NCBI GenBank assembly: GCA_900468065.1
Contig: UBTA01000017.1
Location: 48,587-112,586, forward strand
Reading direction: 5' to 3'
Length of the DNA stretch: 64,000 bases
Source of the DNA: Hyphomicrobiales bacterium
GTDB taxonomy: Bacteria; Pseudomonadota; Alphaproteobacteria; Rhizobiales; Rhizobiaceae
A model generated the notes under the pieces. It was not told the origin of the DNA, searched no databases, and saw only the letters and a program-made list of their open reading frames with translations. Of this stretch, positions 42,655-50,307 are shown piece by piece; within the stretch, counting starts at the first letter, position 1, and each line of letters begins with the position of its first letter. A program made the translations under genes and the position numbers.

Positions 42655-43811
42655 CCGCACAGACAGCTATCACCGGAGCCCGGATTTTCGACGGCCTGTT
42701 CTGGCATGATGGTCAGGCCCTGTTGCTGGATGGCGGAACGATCACCGGCATCCTGCCGCAGAGCGACCTGCCCGCCGGGACCGAGACCGTAAGCGCAGAC
42801 GGGCAACTGCTGGTGCCGGGCTTCATCGACCTCCAGGTCAACGGCGGCGGCGGCGTGATGCTGAATGACCGGCAGGACGTTGACGCTATCCGCACGATCT
42901 GCGCGGCACACGCACAATTCGGTACGACCGCCCTGCTCCCGACGCTGATCACCGACACGTTCGAGATCCGCGCGCGGACTATCGCAGGCGGCAGACAGGC
43001 CAAGGCGGAAAACGTACCCGGATTCCTCGGGCTTCATCTCGAAGGGCCGCATCTTTCTGTTGCCCGCAAGGGCGCGCATGACCCGGCCCTGATCCGGCCG
43101 ATGGATCAGGCCGATCTCGACGCCATGCTCGCCTGCGCCGGGGTCTTCGACGCCATGATGGTGACGGTCGCTCCGGAAAACACCACGACGGCTCAAGTTA
43201 AGGCATTGGCGGAAGCAGGCATCATCGTCAGCCTCGGTCATACCGATGCCGGCTACGCGACCATCATCGACTATGCCAAGGCCGGCGCGCGTACTGTCAC
43301 TCACCTGTTCAACGCAATGAGCCCGCTTGGCCATCGCGAGCCCGGCGTTGTCGGCGCAGCTCTCGATATTGGCAGCCTGCATGCAGGGATCATTGCCGAT
43401 GGCTTCCATGTCGATCCGGCATCGATGGGCATCGCGCTGCGCTCCAAGAACGGTCCGGGCCGCATTTTCATCGTCACCGATGCGATGTCGACGATCGGCT
43501 CCGACCAGACCAGCTTCTTCCTCAATCGCCGCGAGATTTTCCGCAAGGACGGCCGCCTGACGCTGGCCGACGGCACGCTGGCGGGTGCCGATATCGACAT
43601 GCTCACCTCGGTGCGGTTTGCCCATGAAAAGCTGGACCTGCCGCTCGACGAGGCGCTGCGGATGGCTTCGGCCTATCCCGCCGACGCTGCAGGCGTGGCC
43701 TCCCGCAAAGGCCGGCTGCTGCCGGGACTGGATGCGGATTTCGTGCTTTTGACGGAAGGCCTCGACATGGCCTCGACGTGGATCGGCGGTACACGCGTTT
43801 TTAAGGCGTAG
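42651..43811 (+). CDS. nagA: N-acetylglucosamine-6-phosphate deacetylase
   Basis: The protein has 386 residues. Amidohydrolase fold landmarks are VPGFIDLQVNGGGGVMLND, LHLEGPHLSVARKGAHDPAL (metal Glu), SLGHTDAGYATI and TVTHLFNAMSPLGHREPGVV (metal His), and the catalytic Asp in F-I-V-T-D-A-M-S-T-I-G. It removes acetate from GlcNAc-6-P formed by the kinase or by MurQ. It is last gene of the plus-strand operon and converges on cutC. Confidence 0.95.
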   Translation: MTAQTAITGARIFDGLFWHDGQALLLDGGTITGILPQSDLPAGTETVSADGQLLVPGFIDLQVNGGGGVMLNDRQDVDAIRTICAAHAQFGTTALLPTLITDTFEIRARTIAGGRQAKAENVPGFLGLHLEGPHLSVARKGAHDPALIRPMDQADLDAMLACAGVFDAMMVTVAPENTTTAQVKALAEAGIIVSLGHTDAGYATIIDYAKAGARTVTHLFNAMSPLGHREPGVVGAALDIGSLHAGIIADGFHVDPASMGIALRSKNGPGRIFIVTDAMSTIGSDQTSFFLNRREIFRKDGRLTLADGTLAGADIDMLTSVRFAHEKLDLPLDEALRMASAYPADAAGVASRKGRLLPGLDADFVLLTEGLDMASTWIGGTRVFKA

Positions 43812-43823
43812 CCTCGTGACATA

Positions 43824-44552
43824 TCAAGGCGCGGCCGTCAGCCGCGCCTTCAGTGCCCGCACCGCCTGCTCATCCGTTTGCCTGGAACTTGGCGCAACAA
43901 AACCGAGCGACACCAACCGGGCATCGTGAGCCGGATTCTCTACCGAACAGGACGAATGCACTTCCGTCACGGAAAGACGCGACAGCAGTCCGCCGACCGT
44001 CTCCAGCGTCACGCCTGAACCGGGCATGATCGAGACACGATCCTTGGCATCCGCGATAACGGAAGCCAGCGCATCGACGGCATCAGGGGCTCGTTTCGCG
44101 CCGCCGGAAGTCAGGATACGCTCGAAACCGAGGTCCACCGCGATCTCGATCGCTTCCGCAAAATCCGGCACCAGATCGAAGGCACGATGCAGGGTCAGGC
44201 CCAATCCATGCGCGTGATCCACCAGCGTCTTCAGGGCCTCTTTATCGAGGCGCCCGTCGGGGCGGCTCGCGCCGAGAACGACACCGGCGAGACCTGCTGA
44301 CCGGGCAGCATCGATTTCGATGCGCATGATATCCATGTCGCTGGCATCGAAAACAAAATCCCCGGGCCTTGGCCGGATCATCGCGTAGACGGGAATATCA
44401 ACTTTGCCCGCCAGAGCCATCAGGCCCGGCGAAGGCGTAAGACCACCGACGGACAGAGCCGAGCACAATTCGATGCGATCGGCGCCGCCATCGACAGCAG
44501 CCCGAAGACCGGCCGCATCCTCGACGCAGACCTCCAGAAGAATATTTGTCAT
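43824..44552 (-). CDS. cutC: CutC family protein
   Basis: The protein has 242 residues from the ATG at 44552, which overlaps the ROK stop by one base (TAATG). The TIM-barrel family sequence is ILLEVCVEDAAGLRAAVDGG, then ADRIELCSALSVGGLTPSPG, I-R-P-R-P-G-D-F and ILTSGGAKRAPDA. CutC was linked to copper handling, but its biochemical role is unsettled. The operon with a ROK kinase and an amidase suggests sugar metabolism here. A perfect 10-bp hairpin (43826-43850, AAGGCGCGGC/GCCGCGCCTT) lies over its 3' end and faces nagA. Confidence 0.9.
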   Translation of the reverse strand: MTNILLEVCVEDAAGLRAAVDGGADRIELCSALSVGGLTPSPGLMALAGKVDIPVYAMIRPRPGDFVFDASDMDIMRIEIDAARSAGLAGVVLGASRPDGRLDKEALKTLVDHAHGLGLTLHRAFDLVPDFAEAIEIAVDLGFERILTSGGAKRAPDAVDALASVIADAKDRVSIMPGSGVTLETVGGLLSRLSVTEVHSSCSVENPAHDARLVSLGFVAPSSRQTDEQAVRALKARLTAAP

Positions 44553-45460
44553 TAAGCCTCTCCTGCTAGACCGAGAACGGCTGCGCCGATCAGCCCGGGT
44601 TCGATCCGGCATTCGCCCCGAACCACCAGAGGGCGGTCGAATTTTCGCAGGATACGCGCCCGTACGGCCTTGTCGATCTCGGCGATCAGCGGCGTCACAT
44701 TGGAAAGACCGCCGCCGATCGGCACGATCGTCGCTCCGGTGATATTGACCGTCAGGGCGAGTGGCGAACTGATGAGATCGACGAGCACATCGATGGTTCG
44801 GGCCGCTTCGGCATCACCACTTTGCCAGAGCGCGGTGATCTCGTGGCTTTCCAGGTTCTTGCCGTGCAACGTCAGGTGCAAACGCTCCATGCCGCGGGCA
44901 CCGCCGATCGTATCGACGCAGCCACGCTGGCCGCAACCGCAGTCGAAGATCGGGATCGCGACGGGAGGCGTGCCGGCCATCGACGCCACCGCCGGGCCAT
45001 GGCCCCATTCGCCGGCAAAGCCGCCCTCCGCATTGATGAGCCGGCCATCGACCACCAGGCCACCGCCGACGCCGGTGCCTAGAATGGCCCCCAGCACGAT
45101 CCGGTACCCGCGCCCAGCTCCGGCACCGGCCTCAGCCAAAGCGAAACAATCGGCATCATTGGCAATCAACACTGGCAGGCCAAGCGAATCGGAAAGCTCC
45201 GCGCCAAGCTTGCGCCCGTCGATGCAGGGAATATTGGCGCATTTGATCGCCTGGGTTTCCGGATCGACGACACCGGTGATCGATATGGCGATACGATCCG
45301 GCTTTTCGCCGGCTTGCGCGATCACATCGCGAAGCGTGCCGACAAAAGCGTTGAAATCATCGAGCGGCGTGACGCGGCGGCCGAGCGGCTCGATCCGATC
45401 CGCTGCATGGGCAACAGCGCCCTTGATGGCCGATCCACCAATATCGAAGCAGACGATCAT
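44552..45460 (-). CDS. ROK-family sugar kinase
   Basis: The protein has 302 residues. Motifs: FDIGGSAIKGAVA (ATP), VLIANDADCFALAEA (catalytic Asp), GAILGTGVGGGLVVDGRLI, G-E-W-G-H-G-P and the zinc site D-C-G-C-G-Q-R-G-C-V-D. The zinc motif and E-W-G-H fit glucokinase, N-acetylmannosamine or GlcNAc kinases of the ROK group. Next to the amino-sugar locus, an N-acetylhexosamine substrate is likely. It overlaps the amidase gene upstream (ATGA) and cutC downstream. Confidence 0.9.
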   Translation of the reverse strand: MIVCFDIGGSAIKGAVAHAADRIEPLGRRVTPLDDFNAFVGTLRDVIAQAGEKPDRIAISITGVVDPETQAIKCANIPCIDGRKLGAELSDSLGLPVLIANDADCFALAEAGAGAGRGYRIVLGAILGTGVGGGLVVDGRLINAEGGFAGEWGHGPAVASMAGTPPVAIPIFDCGCGQRGCVDTIGGARGMERLHLTLHGKNLESHEITALWQSGDAEAARTIDVLVDLISSPLALTVNITGATIVPIGGGLSNVTPLIAEIDKAVRARILRKFDRPLVVRGECRIEPGLIGAAVLGLAGEA

Positions 45461-46827
45461 GCGTCGCCACGAATGACGGCTTCGGCCGAGAGCGCTGCCG
45501 ACAGCAGCGCCTCGTCCTGATTTTTCTGACCGGACAACAGCATCCCGACCGGCATGCCCGCATCACCTGTACCGCACGGGATCGAGACGCCGCAGCCATC
45601 GAGGAAGTTGCCGATCGACGTGTTGCGCAAAGTCCGGCCGTTGATCTTGAAGAACAGGTCATCATCGGCAAGCAGGGGTGCGATCGGCGGCGCCACATGC
45701 GGCACCGTCGGGTGGACGAGCAGTTCCCCCGGCTCCAGACTGTCGGCAAAGGCGGCGATCAACCGCTGACGGGCGTCGGCGATGGCGATGTAGTCAGCCA
45801 TCGTGATCTTTTCGCCCAGCCGGGTGCGGGCGACGACGCGTTGATCCATGCGCTCCGCATCCGGCCCCTCCAGCCGCGCCTTATGCAGCGCGAATGCTTC
45901 GGCAGTCACCAGCGCACCATGGCGCGCGCCAATCGCGAAAATTTCGGCAAAAATCGGGAAGGCCCTGCGCCGGATCCGGGCACCGGCTCTTTCCAGCCTT
46001 GAAACCGCAGCTTTAAACGCGGCCACGACACCCGGTTCGGCATCGTCGAAAACGATCGTTTCAGGAATGACAAGCTTCAGGCCGTTCAGATCCGCCCTGC
46101 CGATATCCGGCGCAGTCCGTCCGCGCATGGCAGCGTCGATCCAGATGGCATCTTGAACGGTCAGGCAGAGTGGCCCGAGCGAATCGAGGCTCTTTGCCAG
46201 CGGGAAGACGCCCTGCATCGAATAACGTCCGCGGGTCGCCTTGTAGCCGACGATGCCGGTGAACGCGGCGGGAATGCGGATCGAGCCGCCGGTATCCGTG
46301 CCGATCGCCACCGGCAGCAGTCCGGCGGCCACAGCCACACCGGAGCCGGCCGACGAACCGCCCGGAATGCGCGGTACGTCGCGCGATGCGGGATTATGTG
46401 CCGTTCCATAGTGCGGATTGATGCCGAGACCGGAAAAAGCGAATTCGCTGAGATTGGTGCGACCGATACTGACCATTCCGGCACCGGCAAGCGCCGTTAC
46501 AACAGCTGCATCAGCGGCTGCGGGCGCAGCCTCGGCCAACACAGCGGAGCCTGCGGTCGTTACCGATCCCTTTGTGTCAAACAGATCTTTCCATGCGACC
46601 GGAATGCCATCCAGCAGGCCGAGGGACCGCCCTGAACGAAGGCGTTGCGAGGATAATTCGGCGTCTGCGAGGGCGCGTTCAGCCAGCAATTCCGTGAAAA
46701 TTGCCTGATCCTGGTAGCCGGCTATCTTTTCCAGCGAAGTCTTTGCCAAGTCCACCGGATCGAGCGCGCCCGATTGCAGCAGCACCGAAAGGCCCGCGAC
46801 CGACTTGCATGCGTCCACTCCATCCAT
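45457..46827 (-). CDS. amidase signature family hydrolase
   Basis: The protein has 456 residues from the ATG at 46827 (MDGVDACKSVAG). The Ser-Ser-Lys triad is intact: catalytic Lys in IPVAWKDLFDTKG, cis-Ser in R-I-P-G-G-S-S-A-G-S-G, nucleophile Ser in GTDTGGSIRIPAAF. Family members hydrolyse amides such as aryl-acetamides, allophanate or amino-acid amides. The substrate is unknown; the three-gene operon with ROK kinase and CutC points to an amide-bearing sugar or its aglycone. In-frame codons upstream of 46827 overlap the promoter of the EI24 gene. Confidence 0.9.
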   Translation of the reverse strand: MDGVDACKSVAGLSVLLQSGALDPVDLAKTSLEKIAGYQDQAIFTELLAERALADAELSSQRLRSGRSLGLLDGIPVAWKDLFDTKGSVTTAGSAVLAEAAPAAADAAVVTALAGAGMVSIGRTNLSEFAFSGLGINPHYGTAHNPASRDVPRIPGGSSAGSGVAVAAGLLPVAIGTDTGGSIRIPAAFTGIVGYKATRGRYSMQGVFPLAKSLDSLGPLCLTVQDAIWIDAAMRGRTAPDIGRADLNGLKLVIPETIVFDDAEPGVVAAFKAAVSRLERAGARIRRRAFPIFAEIFAIGARHGALVTAEAFALHKARLEGPDAERMDQRVVARTRLGEKITMADYIAIADARQRLIAAFADSLEPGELLVHPTVPHVAPPIAPLLADDDLFFKINGRTLRNTSIGNFLDGCGVSIPCGTGDAGMPVGMLLSGQKNQDEALLSAALSAEAVIRGDA

Positions 46828-47021
46828 CGTCTCAACACTCCACAGCTGTCCTGTGGCGGCACCATAGCCGCGCTGCGCTGGTTTTGGCAGCGAAAACAGC
46901 GCCATTCGCACATGATTTTCGCCGACTTTTCGGTGCCGCAAGCTCCTTGGCCTTGCCCGGCGGCCATGCTCCGCCTACATGCGCAAACAGCGGCAGGAAT
47001 TGCCTTTCAAGGAGATACCGG

Positions 47022-47768
47022 ATGATACTCGACGCGGCGCGGCTTTCCTTTGCCAATCTTTTTGCGCCCGAAACGCGCTCGGTCTTCTGGAAAGTGCTAG
47101 GCCTGACGCTTCTGGCGCTGGTGGGGCTATGGTTTGCCCTGCGCGAACTGTTCATCTATCTCGCGCTTCCCTGGCTTGATGCGCTGCTCCCCGGTACGCC
47201 AGGCTGGGCGGGCTGGCTTACCTTCGTTGTCAGCATTTTTGCCAGTTTCGGGCTGGCGCTGGTTTTGGCGTTGCTTCTGGCTCCCGTCACCGCGCTGATT
47301 GCCGGATTTTTCCTCGATGACGTCGCCGAGGTGGTCGAAAAACGCGACTACCCACAGGAACCCGCTGGCCGGCCCTTGCCGCTGGGCGAAGCTATTTCCG
47401 GCACGCTAAAGTTTCTGGGTGTCATCATCATCGGCAATATCATTGCCCTGTTTTTGCTGCTGATCCCAGGCATCAACCTGATCGCGTTCTTCCTGGTCAA
47501 CGGCTATCTGCTCGGGCGCGAATTCTTCGAATTTGCGGCGATGCGCTACCGCTCGCCCGCCGAAGCCCGGCTTTTCCGCGCCAAACATGCCGGTACCGTC
47601 TTCCTCAGCGGTCTTGTGCTTGCGGCGTTTCTGGCCGTGCCGCTCCTTAACCTGCTGACACCGCTGTTTGCCGCCGGCATGATGGTTCATCTGCACAAGA
47701 AGTTGTCGCAGCGCGATCCGGAGTTTCAGCGGCAGCTCCATTCCAGCAAACCATCGTTCGGACGATAA
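47022..47768 (+). CDS. EI24/CysZ-like integral membrane protein
   Basis: The protein has 248 residues from the ATG at 47022 with AAGGAGAT upstream. Four long membrane segments are visible (WKVLGLTLLALVGLWFALRE; FVVSIFASFGLALVLALLLA; LGVIIIGNIIALFLLLIPGI; a C-terminal LSGLVLAAFLAVPLLNLLTP). The pattern L-N-G-Y-L-L-G-R-E-F-F is typical for EI24/CysZ. E. coli CysZ takes up sulphate, but many alphaproteobacterial members lie away from cysteine genes, so the substrate is unsure. Confidence 0.8.
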   Translation: MILDAARLSFANLFAPETRSVFWKVLGLTLLALVGLWFALRELFIYLALPWLDALLPGTPGWAGWLTFVVSIFASFGLALVLALLLAPVTALIAGFFLDDVAEVVEKRDYPQEPAGRPLPLGEAISGTLKFLGVIIIGNIIALFLLLIPGINLIAFFLVNGYLLGREFFEFAAMRYRSPAEARLFRAKHAGTVFLSGLVLAAFLAVPLLNLLTPLFAAGMMVHLHKKLSQRDPEFQRQLHSSKPSFGR

Positions 47769-47773
47769 TTATC

Positions 47774-47797
47774 CATTTTGTCAATATTGACAAAATG
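47774..47797. promoter_or_regulatory. perfect 24-bp palindromic operator
   Basis: Two halves, CATTTTGTCAAT and ATTGACAAAATG, form an uninterrupted perfect palindrome 24 bp before the start of the YheO-like regulator gene. A third half-site TGTCAATT follows directly. TTGACA within it (47788-47793) may be the -35 box of the regulator gene, so binding would give autoregulation. Confidence 0.6.
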
Positions 47798-47820
47798 TCA
47801 ATTCAAGCTGATAAGACGTC

Positions 47821-48465
47821 ATGCCTCATCCGCTCACGCCTTTCATTCCCGTCTGCGACGCCGTCGCCACGCTGTTTTCACCGCATGTGGAAGCGGTCCT
47901 GCATGACCTTGAGACCGGGTTGATCTTCCATATCGCCAATGCCTTCTCGCGCCGCCGGCCGGGAGACACTTCGCTCAACGAAGCTGGACTGGTCTCGACC
48001 CTTGATGATGACGTGATCGGCCCCTATGGGAAATCCAACTGGGACGGCCGCAGGTTGAAGGCGATCACCTCCGTGCTGCGCGATACCGACGGCAAGCCGG
48101 TCGGGCTTTTGTGCATCAACCACGATATCGAAGCTTTTGCCGGTATCTTCGATCAGTTGAAGTCGATGATGGATATTGCTTCTCCCCTGCCGAAGGCATC
48201 GGCGCTGATGGCGGATGACTGGCGCGAGGCGGTCAATTCGGTGATCGGGGAATTCCTCACGGCACACAGGACCAGCCTCGCAGGGCTTACCAGCCCGGAG
48301 GTGGACGGCCTTCTTGCGCTGCTCGAAGCGCGCGGCGTCTTTGCCATCCGCAAGGCCGTTCCCTATGTCGCCGAGATTCTCAAATTGTCGAGAGCGACGA
48401 TCTACAACCGCCTTGGCGCGATCCGCCAGAAACAGGACGCTGCCGTTCAAGGAGAGCCGCAATGA
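47821..48465 (+). CDS. YheO/DauR-type regulator (PAS-like plus HTH)
   Basis: The protein has 214 residues. The N-terminal YheO-like PAS domain (~1-115) has FSPHVEAVLHDLETGLIFHI and GKPVGLLCINHDIEAF. A C-terminal HTH_22 domain reads GVFAIRKAVPYVAEILKLSR, then A-T-I-Y-N-R-L. DauR-like proteins control amino-acid (D-arginine) catabolism. It overlaps the aminotransferase gene by 4 bp, so the pair is one operon. The 24-bp palindrome upstream is its likely operator. Confidence 0.88.
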   Translation: MPHPLTPFIPVCDAVATLFSPHVEAVLHDLETGLIFHIANAFSRRRPGDTSLNEAGLVSTLDDDVIGPYGKSNWDGRRLKAITSVLRDTDGKPVGLLCINHDIEAFAGIFDQLKSMMDIASPLPKASALMADDWREAVNSVIGEFLTAHRTSLAGLTSPEVDGLLALLEARGVFAIRKAVPYVAEILKLSRATIYNRLGAIRQKQDAAVQGEPQ

Positions 48466-49601
48466 GCAAGCCGATGCGCGATTTTGTGCTCGAAACCTTC
48501 ATGTCGAAATGGGAATTCACCGCCAGATACAACATGACGGCCTCGGACGCCGAGAGCATGCGCCTGCCGGAACTTCTGGCGATGGCCAGCGCCGAAGACC
48601 GCGCCGATTTCGAAAACCTCAGCCTCGGTTATACCGAGACATTTGGCGCTCCGGTGCTGCGGCAGGAAATTGCACGCACCTATGACACGGTCCAGCCGGA
48701 AAACCTTATCTGCTTTGCCGGCGCGGAAGAGGCGATCTATGTGGCGATGAAGGTGCTTTTGACGCCGCACGACCACGCCATCGTCATCACGCCCAACTAT
48801 CAGGCGGCCGAAACCATTCCGCTCAGCATCTGCGCTGTTACTGGCGTGGCGCTCGACGTCGACAATGACTGGAACCTGGACCTCGGTCAGATTGAGGCCG
48901 CGATCCGGCCGAACACCAAGCTGATCTCGATTAATTTCCCGAACAATCCCACCGGCAAGATCCTGCCACACGCGACATTCGATGCTCTCGTCGCACTCTG
49001 CCGCAAGCATGGTATCTGGCTGTTCAGCGATGAAGTGTACCGGCTGATCGAGAGGCAAGAAGCGCTGCGCCTGCCGCAGGCCGTCGATGCCTATGAGCGG
49101 GGGATTTCGCTCAACGTGATGTCGAAGGCCTATGGGCTTCCGGGCTTGAGGATCGGCTGGCTGGCTTGCAAGGACGCGGATTTCCTGACCCGTTGCGAGC
49201 GCTACAAACATTTCCTGTCGATCTGCAATTCGGCCCCTTCCGAAGTTCTCGCCCGCATCGCCTTGAAAAACCGCGACACGATTCTGGCGCGGACGCGGGG
49301 GGTCGTCCGCAACAATATCGCCGAGTGGAACACGTTTTTCGCCGATTTTCCCCATCTGTTCGACTGGCGCGAACCAGACGGCGGCTGCGTCGCGTTCATC
49401 CGCTACAAGGGGCCGGAAGGCGTCGAGGAATTTGCGCGGCGCGCCGTCGAGGAGGCCGGCGTGTTCTTCCTGCCGTCGAGCGTCTATCACTCCGAACTCA
49501 CGCACGTGCCGCAGAATTGCCTGCGTGTTGGCTTCGGCCGCCTGCATATGCCGGAGGGCATCACCGTTCTGCGCAACTGGCTGAACCGCAACAGCCTCTA
49601 G
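48462..49601 (+). CDS. class I/II PLP-dependent aminotransferase
   Basis: The protein has 379 residues. Fold type I landmarks: LGYTETFGAPVLRQEIA, I-N-F-P-N-N-P-T-G-K, F-S-D-E-V-Y-R (Asp to the pyridine nitrogen, Tyr), the PLP lysine in NVMSKAYGLPGLRIGW, and the terminal R in CLRVGFGR (substrate carboxylate). The operon with a DauR-like regulator suggests amino-acid (perhaps D- or basic amino-acid) catabolism. The exact substrate is not readable. Confidence 0.88.
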   Translation: MSKPMRDFVLETFMSKWEFTARYNMTASDAESMRLPELLAMASAEDRADFENLSLGYTETFGAPVLRQEIARTYDTVQPENLICFAGAEEAIYVAMKVLLTPHDHAIVITPNYQAAETIPLSICAVTGVALDVDNDWNLDLGQIEAAIRPNTKLISINFPNNPTGKILPHATFDALVALCRKHGIWLFSDEVYRLIERQEALRLPQAVDAYERGISLNVMSKAYGLPGLRIGWLACKDADFLTRCERYKHFLSICNSAPSEVLARIALKNRDTILARTRGVVRNNIAEWNTFFADFPHLFDWREPDGGCVAFIRYKGPEGVEEFARRAVEEAGVFFLPSSVYHSELTHVPQNCLRVGFGRLHMPEGITVLRNWLNRNSL

Positions 49602-49611
49602 CGCCAGTCGG

Positions 49612-50307
49612 CTAAAGGTCGGCTTCGCGTAGGCGATATCCAACGCCGGTCTCGGTGGTGATATATTGCGGCTGGTCCGGCGTCAGCTCAATCTTCTGAC
49701 GTAGCTGGCGCACATAGACGCGCAGATACTGCACGTCGTCGGCATTGCCCCAGACCTCTTTCAGCAGAAATTTATGCGTCAGCACCTTGCCGGCGTACTG
49801 CACGAGAATGCGCAGGATATCGTATTCCTTCGGTGACAGTTTGACCTCGCGGCCATCGACCTTGACGATGCGCTTGACCAGATCGACCGACAGGCCGCCG
49901 GTCTGGAACAGCGGCTTTTCGCCCTGCTGCTGCAACCGGTGACGCAGCGCGACGCGGATGCGTGCCACCAGCTCGTTCATGCCGAAGGGTTTGGTGACGT
50001 AATCGTCGGCACCGAGTTCCAGCGCCTTGACGATCCCGGCCTCGTCCGTGCGGCTCGACAGGATGACGATCGGTAGTGTCAGGCCCTCCTCGCGCCAGCC
50101 GCGCAGCAGATCGTGGCCGGGCATGTCCGGTAGGCCGAGGTCGAGCAGGATCAAATCCGGTTGCTCGCTCTTCACACTTTCGCGCGCCGCCTTGCCATTA
50201 CCGGCCTCGCTGACGGCATAATCCTGTGTTGCGAGGCCAACGCGCAGCAGCCGGCGGATGGGCGGCTCGTCATCGACGACCAGAATCTTCACCGCTGAAA
50301 GCGTCAT
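49612..50307 (-). CDS. kdpE: Kdp response regulator
   Basis: The protein has 231 residues. The receiver domain (KILVVDDEPPIRRLLRVGLA) has the phospho-Asp in LILLDLGLPD and Lys in D-Y-V-T-K-P-F. The OmpR/PhoB-type winged helix carries LSPKEYDILRILVQYAGKVL and V-R-Q-L-R-Q-K-I. It overlaps kdpD by 4 bp and activates kdpFABC when K+ is limiting. Confidence 0.96.
   Translation of the reverse strand: MTLSAVKILVVDDEPPIRRLLRVGLATQDYAVSEAGNGKAARESVKSEQPDLILLDLGLPDMPGHDLLRGWREEGLTLPIVILSSRTDEAGIVKALELGADDYVTKPFGMNELVARIRVALRHRLQQQGEKPLFQTGGLSVDLVKRIVKVDGREVKLSPKEYDILRILVQYAGKVLTHKFLLKEVWGNADDVQYLRVYVRQLRQKIELTPDQPQYITTETGVGYRLREADL

Noticed and set aside
43826..43850. Intrinsic terminator after nagA
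   Set aside because: The 10-bp stem is perfect but overlaps the end of cutC and has no T-tract in either direction, so it is mentioned only as a hairpin.
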